Assembly (NCBI RefSeq): GCF_950023065.1
Contig: NC_088681.1
Coordinates: 28,988,836-29,052,835 of the forward strand
Length of the DNA stretch: 64,000 nucleotides
Source: Planococcus citri
Taxonomy: Eukaryota > Arthropoda > Insecta > Hemiptera > Pseudococcidae
Direction of reading: 5' to 3'
This document shows, one piece after another, positions 56,901 through 64,000 of this stretch; position 1 is the stretch's first letter; each line of letters begins with the position of its first letter. Below the pieces are notes generated by a model that did no database searches, was not told the DNA's origin, and saw only the letters and a list, made by a program, of their open reading frames with translations. Made by a program: the position numbers and the translations under genes.

Positions 56901-57659
56901 ATTCATGACGATATCTCTATTCCCATTGCTCTCCCCTCCCTTTGCACCATTCTCACTGCTGAATTATATGCAATTAAATCTGCAATAACATATTCCCTTG
57001 ATTTTTCATTAAATAAAGTTACAGTTTTTACTGACTCACTATCAGCTCTTTTATCAATAAAAAACTATAGGTCAAAATATTCACATCCTATATCACTTGA
57101 AATTGTTGAACTCCTGCAACTCTTCCAAAATAGCACACCCATACTATGCTGGATACCTTCACACTCCCAGATTCATGGTAATGAGTTGGCTGATAAAATA
57201 GCTAAGCAAGCACACCTGCACCTCCCCCTTGCCAACATTCCAATCCCTCTATCAGACCTAAAGCTCCATTCAAAAACTTTAATGCATGAAGTGTTTCAAT
57301 TTTCATGGTCTCTAATCCCTAGCTCAAATAAACTAAAAAGAATAAAAAACACTACATCTTTGTGGAAAACTTCTGAACAACTTCAGCGTAGATCTGAAGT
57401 TCTTCTCACCAGACTCAGAACTGGTCACTCTCTTCTTACTCACCAATTCATATTCCTCAAACAGCCTCCTCCATCATGCCCAGAATGCAACATCCCTTTA
57501 AACATTGCTCATCTACTAATAGACTGTCCTTCCTACCAAAATGAACGCTCCAGACTTCTAAATTCCAACCAACTTCAAGTCCTCCTTTCTGATGACCCCA
57601 CTCATATAGACAATGTCATTAAATTTCTTTACTCTACTAAATTAGATAAAAAAATTTAA
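53988..57659 (+). CDS. LINE ORF2: endonuclease, reverse transcriptase, RNase H
   Basis: A 1223-residue polyprotein with all domains in order. The APE-type endonuclease (about 1-230) has NWNCNG at 7-12, Glu36 in LLQETNLR, TGDLNCHSPLWG and Asp209-His210 in SGSDH. The reverse transcriptase (about 430-760) has YRPISLTS from 512, catalytic Asp583 in FYDISHAFDTIW, GVPQGAVLSP, and FADD with Asp673-Asp674. RNase H (about 950-1080) has Asp959, Glu992, Asp1016, His1059 and Asp1069 (YTDGS, TAELYA, FTDSLSAL, WIPSHS, GNELADKIA). A C-terminal zinc motif C-X2-C-X7-H-X4-C spans 1164-1180. The protein nicks the target, primes on it and copies the element RNA. Length and layout are as expected for I-type ORF2. 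Nothing is missing. Confidence 0.95.
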   Translation: MTLNFLNWNCNGIYSKYENFQILLKQNDPAVILLQETNLRQNQKFFIKNYSTYRKELDQMDRAHGGVLLSVKNSINHSQIQLQTSLQALAVSLHFGKKSLSLCCVYLPPSLSVQKEEIDSIIEQLPSPFLITGDLNCHSPLWGSIYSNSKGKILEQILDKDNIALFNIDQPTHFSPSHNSWSTIDMILGSSSLCDSLQVFYNDDLSGSDHVPQLIQYSDSSLPNNHNENPSSKWDFKKANWSAFKELCLNFPNIDLSQDINIIIDNFCKYILHFAELSIPKIHPFKRKSVPWWTEECALAIRNRRKALKLLKNYPSETNLINYRRLRAKAQYIIKQAKKSSWRNFISNINYKTPISKLWSAIKKLGSKNFNPSPKCIKVDNCSIYDPNTITNAFAQMFAKTSSDEALDQNFLNFKLNNEPTLHIDDATNEPYNSPISIEEFNTALSSARNSAPGADLIHLQFIKNAPENVTLLLLEIFNQMWTSHSFPNCWKTAIVLPLLKPDKNPFDINSYRPISLTSNLCKLFERIINRRLLWILESTKKLSPSQCGFRSSRSTFHQLAFINSEINKSRKNKTHFLSVFYDISHAFDTIWKFKIIKTLHSWNIQGNLLHFIANFLKDRHFRVKISSEISDEYSLVNGVPQGAVLSPTLFIVGINDLTEAIPSPIKKALFADDLNISLSCNDIELGESLLQQATDQLLSWSQQNGLKFSHSKSAALHICKRNNCTHELNIHFNNTQIPTLNTIKYLGINFDNNLSWSSHIEEIRSKCFKKMNLLKKLSHTSYGSDRHTLLKLYRTLIRPVLDYGCSIYTYAPENRLSRLNTIQNTAVRISTGAFRTTPTVSLLNDASECPLDIRRQYISTSTYLNIKSNPDFNLKLEYMIPMHSLSVKFQSFLQQVEENNIKIHHLLVNPTPPWQSFNPIIDLSLTEFNKNLTNPIILKRHFLLLLDKYKEYSHIYTDGSKTKQFTGCAIIHDDISIPIALPSLCTILTAELYAIKSAITYSLDFSLNKVTVFTDSLSALLSIKNYRSKYSHPISLEIVELLQLFQNSTPILCWIPSHSQIHGNELADKIAKQAHLHLPLANIPIPLSDLKLHSKTLMHEVFQFSWSLIPSSNKLKRIKNTTSLWKTSEQLQRRSEVLLTRLRTGHSLLTHQFIFLKQPPPSCPECNIPLNIAHLLIDCPSYQNERSRLLNSNQLQVLLSDDPTHIDNVIKFLYSTKLDKKI

Positions 57660-57802
57660 AATTTAAAAACCCAGGTAGCCCATTTTTTGTACTGATTGTG
57701 ACTTTATTTCTAGATATGTATATACCCTAATCATAAGTTTGTCTTAATATAGGGCCCCTAGCCTAAGTTGCTGTAAATGGCTCTTAATAAATAAATAAAA
57801 TA
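57660..57802 (+). terminator. LINE 3' UTR with poly(A) signal and A-rich tail
   Basis: The 3' UTR is 126 bp up to overlapping AATAAA signals (from 57786), followed directly by an A-rich tail and the target duplication. Confidence 0.75.
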
Positions 57803-57817
57803 AAAAATAAAATAGGT
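57803..57817. repeat. Target-site duplication of the LINE, 3' copy
   Basis: Exact repeat of 52312-52326. Confidence 0.8.
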
Positions 57818-60689
57818 AAAATGCAAAAAAAGTATCACTCTTTGCCAGTAATTTCCCAAAAAAACTTGCTTTTTGCAAATAACTGACAAAAATTCTCGCT
57901 TTCTCCCAAATTGCTAAAAAATCTCGCTTTTTTGAAAAAAATTCTAAGAAGTTTCAATTTTTTTGAAAATTTCTAATTTTTTTCATAAATCAAATAACTT
58001 AAGTTTCACTTTTTTGCTAAAAATCACTAAAAATTGTGTTTTGTAGAAAATTACAAAAGTTTCAATTTTTTACATATCTAACAATTGCTTTAAAATCTCG
58101 TTTTTTTACCTACAATTTCCAAATTTTGGTGAGAGTCAAATTTCAGCTCAATTAGAGTGGAAAAATTGTAAAGATTTTTTTATAAGCAGGTGGAAAAGTC
58201 CTTGATCATTCGTTTTAAATTGGAATCTATGTTGAATGATTTTGACAGTGTTTTTACGGCGAACTAGTTATGCAATTTTATTAACACCAATGAATGTAAG
58301 TAAATAATTCACAGATTCTGGAACAACGCAACAAAAAAAGTCCAAGTTGCTGGGCGTCTTTAAATAAAATTTATTCATTCACTCATTCATTTTGTAAAAA
58401 TATCAGAAAATTTAGCATTCTTCATCTTTTATTATTCAGCACTTTTTTTGCTGCAAAAATGTATACTTACCCAGACTAATTATTATTTTTAGTTTGAAAA
58501 TCTGGTTTAAAAGAACAATTTCTTCTCTTTGAAAAATCAGATGATTTTCAAAAGATGGATGAAATTTAAGAATAAGTAATTAATGCAATTTGAAAATTTT
58601 CCTGAAAAACATACAAAAAAAAGTAAATTTAGTACTTAAATGAACATTTTGTGACAAAAAATAAAAAATAAAATGAATCGACATTTTACAAATTACTAAA
58701 AAAAAAACAATAGCCATCATTTCTGACAGAAATTAGGCTGAAAAGGCTTAAATAATAATTACATTTACCTATTGAAAAAATTATCAAAATTTTAATTCTT
58801 GCTCGGAACACCAAGAATTTTATCATGATGTTTAAAAATGGGTAAAGAACAAAGAATACGAGGTGGGCAAAATAAAAATCCGTTGAAAGCTCCAGAATGG
58901 TTGAAATGTGATTTACAATCGTTTAAAAGACTGAAATAGGCTGAAAATTAATTTTGAACGTACATGCCTATTTCATCTTTAAAAGCATTCCCTTAGTAAA
59001 TCTTATAAATTTCAGTCCCATCGGTGGAGCTGATTTTCAAAAATTCTTTCGAAAATTGACAAATATATGGAAATTGGAAATGTTTATCTCCACCTAACTT
59101 TGATTCGTTCGATTTGAACGAAAAGTGAACAGTTACTACGAGCCACACTGTATAGCCTGTATTTTGAGGTTTCCTCGCAGTATCTCGTATACACGAATTG
59201 CAATACTTTTTTGTGTTTCGTAAACAAAGCTAAATGAAAAACAAGAATTCATTTTTACTACTCGACCCTTATTTTAACGACTCTACAAGCTTCTGGTGGA
59301 TTGATTCGTCTCCTTCCTCGGCACCCGACCGTTTGATCAACAGGGCCATATAAACCATACACTCGATATTTCCAGATATAAAATTCCGAATTGAAATCAC
59401 AACCTCTCTCTGGCAAACCTTTAACAATTCCGTTCACCTTTCTGACAGCGTGGCAAACATCTATGTCGACATACTCGTACGTACACGAATAGTTCACACG
59501 CGGTTAACAACGAATTGAAAATTCATAAAAGCTCCGAATAACGGTGATAATTGAAGATGGCGAGAATGTGGGACAGTAAGGCAGCTGAAGTGGCGCCAGC
59601 GAAATTCTATACAGAGAATTGAGAACGCGTCTTATTCGTTTCCTTCCTTATGTAACTATATATAAAAGTACTCGCGTGTGCATTTATTCTTCCAAAAACT
59701 ATTACGCTGGCGTCAGCTTAAATTTATTTATGTAAAGTTTACTATCTTTTTACCCCCCACTCTTCGTGTAAATATACTCCATCTCATTGTATTTTACCAC
59801 ACACTTTTCTTCGTAATAATACATTTTTATACAAACTCGCGTAATTCATTTTAGGTACCTTCTTTTTTTTTCTTTCTCTCTCTCTCTCGCGGTTGATCGC
59901 GTGGTATGGTATTTGATAGTAACTGGGTTTTTGCGACCTTTTTATATCCTCTATGCTGTATATTCCTCCTTAGAGAACATCGCGGGGTAGATATACTTTT
60001 TTTTTCTGCTCAACAATCTACCCGTAATCATCAATTAAATATGTTAACGAAGAAGATAAATTTTTTATCAGTGTTTTCATTATATTAAAAAATCGTTTAT
60101 AACTTCGCATCGCGGAGGCGTGTGAAAAAAAAAGTTTTAAAAATTTCACCTTCCTTCGTGCTTAGTTATAGTTAGTTGCTCCGGCAACATCGTTATTTTT
60201 TGTCTCTCCGTGCGCTTTGAAGAGGTGACAGTTTCAAATTAATTAAATTCTTATTGTTCTTCTCGCATTTTGCAAACAGCGTTCAGCACCTTTAGAGATG
60301 GCGAAATCATGAAAATATATTTTCCAACGCGCGTCCAAAATCGTAAATTCTAATTAGACCGTTTCGTGTATTATTATAATGCGTATAAATTCGTGTAATT
60401 TTTTTTTCGTCTCGAGGCGTAAAAAATTTGTTGAGCGGATTTTCATTTAAATGGCAAAAAATCAGGGGTATAAATATTATTCGTATTATTTTCGCGGGCT
60501 CGAATATAAACTCGGGAGTAAAAGGATTCTTGAATGAGAATTAAGGTGTAATCTGATTCATTCGAGATGTAATTTGAACCTTTTAAATTGTACCAACTTT
60601 GTTGCTCGTTGTGTTTTCCTAACTGTGAAAACAACGGAAAATAATCAATTTTTGTAGATAGTATTATACGATATACATTTAGAAAAATT
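57818..60689. other. Non-coding; degenerate repeats
   Basis: From 57830 to 58120 there is a drifting A/T repeat with CTCGCTTTTT and GCTAAAAAATC words. The part at 58245-58300 repeats 51935-51990. The part at 58880-59070 is a member of the dispersed family seen at 7.3 kb. A minus-strand open stretch at 59258-59497 lies in a GC-richer patch; it was tested as the missing first arrestin exon and does not fit convincingly. A (TC)n tract lies at 59872-59889. Confidence 0.4.
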
Positions 60690-61348
60690 CAAATCCTGCA
60701 ATCAGCAGACCCATCTCACTCCTGTGCCATTGCTATAAACTATTTGAGCAACTACTTCTCAATAGAGTAGGTATAGGACACAATACCAACCTAGTACAAT
60801 ACAACACATTAAAGATGGGGTTGAGAAGAAGAAAATCACAGGTGCAGTGTTTGTTGATCTAACTGTCGCATATGATACTGTGAAGCACCATCAACTGTGC
60901 AAGAAAGTATACGAAGTCACCCAGGATCACAATTTCACCACATCATTAAATCTATGCTCAGTAATAGGATGTTCTATGTCACCCACCTGGGAATGTTCAG
61001 TAGATGGAGAGGGCAAAAAAAATGGGCTATCACAGAGGAGTGTTCTCACCCCAATCCTGTTCAACATATATACGAATGACCAGCCAATCGGAGACCAGAC
61101 CAGACACTTCCTGTATGCAGATGACCTGGCAGCAACTGCTCAGGGGGATGCATACATAGAGGTACAAGGAATGTTGCAGGAAACCCTGAATAAACTAGAG
61201 ACATACTATGTGGATAATGCCCTCAGACCAAATCCATCTAAAACTCAAGTGTGTAGTTTCCACCTGAAGAATGCAAAGGCAAAGTGCAGGTGGAGAATTT
61301 TGAAAATCCCAAGTACCTAGGAATCACACTAGATCTGACCCTCACATG
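60690..61348 (+). pseudogene. LINE reverse-transcriptase fragment, copy 2
   Basis: This is the same family as 18000-21099 but reaching further 5'. Pieces in order are SRPISLLCHCYKLFEQLLLN (about 60700-60760), VFVDLTVAYDTVKHHQLCKK with motif A aspartates (from 60850), a frameshifted middle, RSVLTPILFNIYTNDQPIGD, YADDLAATAQGDAYIEVQG (about 61110-61165) and LRPNPSKTQVCSFHLKNAKA. The YADD aspartates survive here, whereas copy 1 has lost one. Frameshifts around 60900-61020 and the later insertions make it a pseudogene. It resembles Jockey/CR1-type reverse transcriptases; no clade is assigned. Confidence 0.87.
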
Positions 61349-61486
61349 TTGCGAGGGTGAATCAAAAAGTAAGTTACACATGGGTGTAGATTTTAAAATG
61401 GTAGACATTTTTTCACCAAAATTGGGGGAAATCTAGTTCAAACATTTGACCAGAGCTGACAAAATTTATTTTGCATTTAGATGCGT
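61349..61486 (+). other. Possible mariner-like left end inside the LINE
   Basis: LINE homology stops near 61348. The following GCGAGGGTGAATCAAAAAGT resembles the termini of some mariner elements (CGAGGGT..TTCAAAAAGTAA, from memory). No matching inverted right end was found before LINE homology resumes near 62456, and no TA flanks it, so this is tentative. The foldback element at 61487 sits within this insert. Confidence 0.3.
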
Positions 61487-61643
61487 CCCTATTGACAAAA
61501 TTATGCATAAAAACAGGCATGTAGATGTGTATGTGTGAATTTGGACTTTTTCCAAAAAAAAACATGCGGTTCAGCCTGCGAATAGCATGAGTAAAAGTAA
61601 TGTTAAAGCATGTAAAATGGAAGAAAGATTGAAAAAAAATGTT

Positions 61644-61720
61644 GCCCTGGGCGGGGATCACTCCCGGGTCTCGCGATTCCTATTTTTCCGCATTACCTAA
61701 CCCACTCGGCCACTTCGCTG
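61644..61720 (-). repeat. tRNA-like module, left arm of copy 1
   Basis: On the minus strand it reads GCGAAGTGGCCGAGTGGGTT (A-box-like, Ser/Leu-tRNA style) and ends in GATCCCCGCCCAGGGC with a decayed B box (GGGAGTGATCC). Not a functional tRNA gene, as the acceptor stem does not pair. Confidence 0.7.
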
Positions 61721-61847
61721 CTTGCGAAGAGTGGAGTAATTTCCGCATAAATGTTTGTGCGTTGTGAACTTATTACATTTTTAAATCTTTCTCCCATGTC
61801 CAAAAAGTGCAAACATTTATGGGGAAATAACTCCACTCTTTGCAAAG

Positions 61848-61923
61848 CAGCAGAGTGGTCGAGTGGGTTAGGTAATGCGGAAAAACAGAAACTGAGAGTC
61901 CAGGGTTCAATCCCCACTCAGGG
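61848..61923 (+). repeat. tRNA-like module, right arm of copy 1
   Basis: AGAGTGGTCGAGTGGGTTAG (A-box-like) and GGTTCAATCCCCACTCAGGG (B-box-like) in tRNA spacing. It is the inverted partner of the left-arm module. Confidence 0.7.
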
Positions 61924-62101
61924 CCAAAATTTTTCTAAATTTTTCTTCTATTTTACATGCTTCAACATTACTTTTACACATGCTATTTGCAGGCTGAATC
62001 GCATGCTTTTTTTTAAAAAAGTCCAAATTTAAGCATTGCTTGCGCTACGCATAAAAGCATGTGTTTTAGCATGCTATTGCATAATTTTTGTCAATAGGGG
62101 T

Positions 62102-62455
62102 TGTTCATTTTTTACAGCGTTATTAGTATAGTGCTGATACAAAAATTTCCTCCAAAAGTGGTATTTGGACAAAAAAATTTTTTTGGTTGCCATAATTATG
62201 ACTAAAATCCATCAAGCATTACTCAAAACATATTATACTAATGTTATTTGAAGTTAGGAAGCAATTTGGCGCTATAAACTGTTCATGTGATAGTCGCAAA
62301 ATTTCAGGTGCTGAGTACCATGGAAGGCCGACATTCAGCAGATTATCACTGAACAATCTACTTTTTTTGGATATTGCTTGAATCACAATTTATAAATTTT
62401 TCTTTTGTCACTTTAAAAAATAAATTTTTTCTCAAATATCATTTTTAGAGCAAAT
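62102..62455. other. Unassigned insert sequence
   Basis: Lies between foldback copy 1 and the point where LINE homology resumes. A plus-strand stretch reads FEVRKQFGAINCSCDSRKIS and then EYHGRPTFSRL, faintly like a mariner transposase N-terminal region, but it is too short and decayed to call. Confidence 0.3.
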
Positions 62456-62682
62456 TTAAGGTGGAAGCAAGAAACAACTTACTGCAGAAACTGCCCTATT
62501 GACAAAATTATGCATAAAAACAGGCGTGTAGATGCGTAATGCGTGAAAGTCCAAAAAAACGCATGCAATTCAGCTAATTCAGCCTGCGAATAGCATGCGT
62601 AAAAGTAAGCGAATAGCATGCGTAAAAGTAATGTTACAGCATGTAAAATAACAGGAAAATTGAAAAAAATTGAAAATATTTC

Positions 62683-62761
62683 TGCCCTGGGCGGGAATCG
62701 AACCTGGGACCTATGGTTTCCGACTTTCTGTGTTACCTAACCCACTCGGCCACTTCGCCGC
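62683..62761 (-). repeat. tRNA-like module, left arm of copy 2
   Basis: On the minus strand the A-box-like GTGGCCGAGTGGGTTAGG and B-box-like GGTTCGATTCC are spaced as in a tRNA, ending CGCCCAGGGC. Confidence 0.75.
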
Positions 62762-62882
62762 TTGCGAAGTGAAGAGTTATTTCCACATAAATGCTTCTGC
62801 GTTGTGAACTTAAAAATTTTAAAATTTTTCTCAAGTCCAAAAAGTGCAAACGTTTATGGGGAAATAACTCCACTCTTCGCAA

Positions 62883-62960
62883 GCAGCGAAGTGGCTGAGT
62901 GGGTTAGGCAACGCGGATAAATCAATGCCGCGGGTCCCAGGTTCGATTCCTGCCCAGGGC
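62883..62960 (+). repeat. tRNA-like module, right arm of copy 2
   Basis: A-box-like GTGGCTGAGTGGGTTAGG and a perfect B box GGTTCGATTCC at 62940-62950, ending TGCCCAGGGC and followed by A/T-rich sequence. This is the best-preserved Pol III promoter of the four. Confidence 0.78.
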
Positions 62961-63137
62961 AAAAATTTTTTTACAATTTTTATTTCACTTGACATGCTAT
63001 AACATTGCTTTTATGCATGATAATCGCAGGCAGAATCGCATGCTTTTTTTGAAAAAAGTCCAAATTCACGCATGCTTGTGCTATGCATAAAAGCATGCGT
63101 TTTAGCATGCTATCGCATAATTTTTGTCAATAGGGTG

Positions 63138-63846
63138 GTATCAACAACATGGGGAGCAAAGCCAAAGACACTAAGGACAACAGCCATGGCACTGTGCTAC
63201 TCTACAGCAGAGTATGGATGCGCCACTTAGGGCAGATCAGCACATCACTAAGAAGATCGATGTAGCTTTCAACAACACCATGAGAATTGTGTATGGTTGC
63301 CTCAGACCAAACAGTGTTAAATACTTACCAAGAATATGCGGCATTGCACCTCCTGGGAGAAGATGGTGTGTGGCGGCAGATGTAGAGAGGACAAAAAAGG
63401 AACAAACCCCCCCCCATTATGTTATCTTCAACCAAAAAGAGGTGACCCCAAGGCTGAAGTCCAGGAGGAGTTTTATGAAGTAGACGCATGTGATGAAAGT
63501 AGATCCAGTGGAGGGGAGAGAGAAAAGATGGTCGGATCTGGAGAAGGCCACATGTAATGAGAACTCGGCAAGTGCTGAGTGGCTCACACTGAACCAGATC
63601 CGAGCTGGATGCGTCCAGACAGCAGTAAACCTTACTAGATGGGGCATCCAGGATGATGTGAAGTGTCCAGATTGCAGACAAAGACAGCATGACGACCACT
63701 TCCTTGTATATGTGGCACAGCTGCATTGCATACACTGGAGAGGAGCTGTGTGGAGAAATGAACAACCGCACAGAAGACCTGGTGCAGAGCTGGAAGGGGA
63801 GAGTTTAAGGTGATCCGAATGTCCCAGACATGAAAAGAAGAAGATT
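63138..63846 (+). pseudogene. LINE C-terminal region and 3' end, copy 2
   Basis: Continues the LINE after foldback copy 2. Pieces include LRTTAMALCYSTAEYGC, KIDVAFNNTMRIVYGCLRPN, ICGIAPPGRRW and ADVERTKKEQ. After a C-run disturbance at 63407-63416 come ASAEWLTLNQIRAGCVQTAV, then NLTRWGIQDDVKCPDCRQ and a histidine-containing follow-on, the start of a zinc-binding motif. It ends at the family's 3' terminus GAATGTCCCAGACATGAAAA plus GAAGAAGATT. Frameshifts break the frame more than once. Confidence 0.83.
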
Positions 63847-64000
63847 AGACGTTGAGTAAACTTAATTCTGGTGAAGTACCTATGTAGAATGAACTTGTAA
63901 TTTTTAAAAAATTTGGAATGAAAATTTCAAAACCTACAAATTTTGTTTAAATGTGTAGGTATAGGTAGTTCACACTATACCGACTCATTTAATAAAAAGC
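63847..64000. other. Unassigned edge sequence
   Basis: AT-rich flank of the LINE copy up to the window edge; nothing recognised. Confidence 0.4.

Larger units (their letters stand above)
52327..57802 (+). mobile_element. Complete I-superfamily LINE (5.48 kb)
   Basis: A full-length non-LTR retrotransposon consisting of a 212-bp 5' UTR, a gag-like ORF1, a 120-bp spacer, ORF2 (endonuclease, reverse transcriptase, RNase H), a short 3' UTR and an A-rich tail of AAATA units. It is bounded by a 15-bp target duplication. Both frames are uninterrupted and every catalytic residue I can check is present, so the insertion is recent and may be competent. An RNase H domain in ORF2 places it with the I/Nimb/R1-type superfamily rather than RTE or CR1. 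It sits antisense to, and upstream of, the arrestin exons. Confidence 0.93.
61487..62099. mobile_element. tRNA-bearing foldback element, copy 1 (TSD GT)
   Basis: A 613-bp palindromic element. The left terminus is CCCTATTGACAAAATTATGC and the right terminus, reversed, is CCCTATTGACAAAAATTATG. The arms run about 270 bp each through a GCATGTAGATG / CAGCCTGCGAATAGCATG / AGTAATGTTAAAGCATGTAA series. Each arm ends internally in a tRNA-like module, and the two modules point outwards from a central spacer. GT is duplicated outside (61485-61486 and 62100-62101). No coding capacity. The second copy, 395 bp away, confirms the ends. Confidence 0.85.
62494..63135. mobile_element. tRNA-bearing foldback element, copy 2 (TSD TG)
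   Basis: A 642-bp copy of the same element, inserted directly into the LINE between GCAGAAACTG and TGGTATCAAC. TG is duplicated (62492-62493 and 63136-63137), and removing the element restores the LINE reading seen in copy 1 of that LINE (ACTTGTATTAAC). Its termini are again CCCTATTGACAAAATTATGC and its inverse. A local duplication of GCGAATAGCATGCGTAAAAG occurs in its left arm (62577-62625). Its tRNA-like modules are better preserved than in copy 1. Confidence 0.88.

Noticed and set aside
59258..59497. Missing first exon of the arrestin gene
   Set aside because: A donor-like site after ...PERG gives the right phase, but the peptide lacks the G..V.G.V pattern at the right spacing and has no convincing start, so I did not call it.
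62883..62960. A genuine tRNA gene
   Set aside because: Good A and B boxes, but the ends do not pair as an acceptor stem and three related modules occur in the same foldback elements, so it is a tRNA-derived repeat.

Overview
This window is eukaryotic and most likely from an insect. It is AT-rich and gene-poor, full of transposon-derived sequence, and has no bacterial-style operons. I lean towards a sap-feeding hemipteran because the self-complementary word GTAGGTACCTAC and its pieces are scattered everywhere, but that is a weak inference. The only host gene I recognise is an arrestin-domain (ARRDC-type alpha-arrestin) gene on the minus strand. Two of its exons are visible: 48124-48246 and 27779-27896. 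Their splice phases match (phase 1 to phase 1) and an intron of about 20.2 kb separates them. The first exon and the C-terminal exons were not found.

The rest is a nested archive of mobile elements, many with readable target-site duplications (TSDs). From left to right: a 248-bp TA-flanked palindromic MITE (4866-5113); a candidate solo LTR (5355-5824); a tRNA-derived SINE with an 11-bp TSD (6284-6696); degenerate and foldback-like repeats (9.4-10.4 kb and 13.5-14.6 kb); a decayed LINE copy (18000-21099) interrupted by a hAT MITE with an 8-bp TSD (18334-19075) and by a 1.3-kb insert with minisatellites; a GATC-rich satellite (24.4-25.6 kb); and a solo LTR (28970-30014).

Inside the arrestin intron there is also a second SINE copy split by a gypsy-like LTR remnant (33753-34360) and by a TA-flanked MITE (34549-35446). 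It is followed by an RTE-like LINE fragment, a 1.2-kb solo LTR with two CRE sites (40714-41913), and a 5.2-kb foldback element with arms of about 1.2 kb (42408-47645) that contains a second palindrome.

Upstream of the arrestin exons lies a structurally complete I-superfamily LINE (52327-57802) with both ORFs open, all visible catalytic residues present and a 15-bp TSD. At the right edge a second decayed copy of the LINE seen at 18-21 kb (60690-63846) has been invaded by two copies of an unusual foldback element (61487-62099 and 62494-63135). Each copy carries a divergent pair of tRNA-like modules inside a palindrome and has a 2-bp TSD.

The strongest candidates for something undescribed are these tRNA-bearing foldback elements; the LTR whose end plus primer-binding site has been tandemly triplicated, apparently through a 9-bp microhomology; and the giant intronic foldback, which should be transcribed as a kilobase-scale hairpin.
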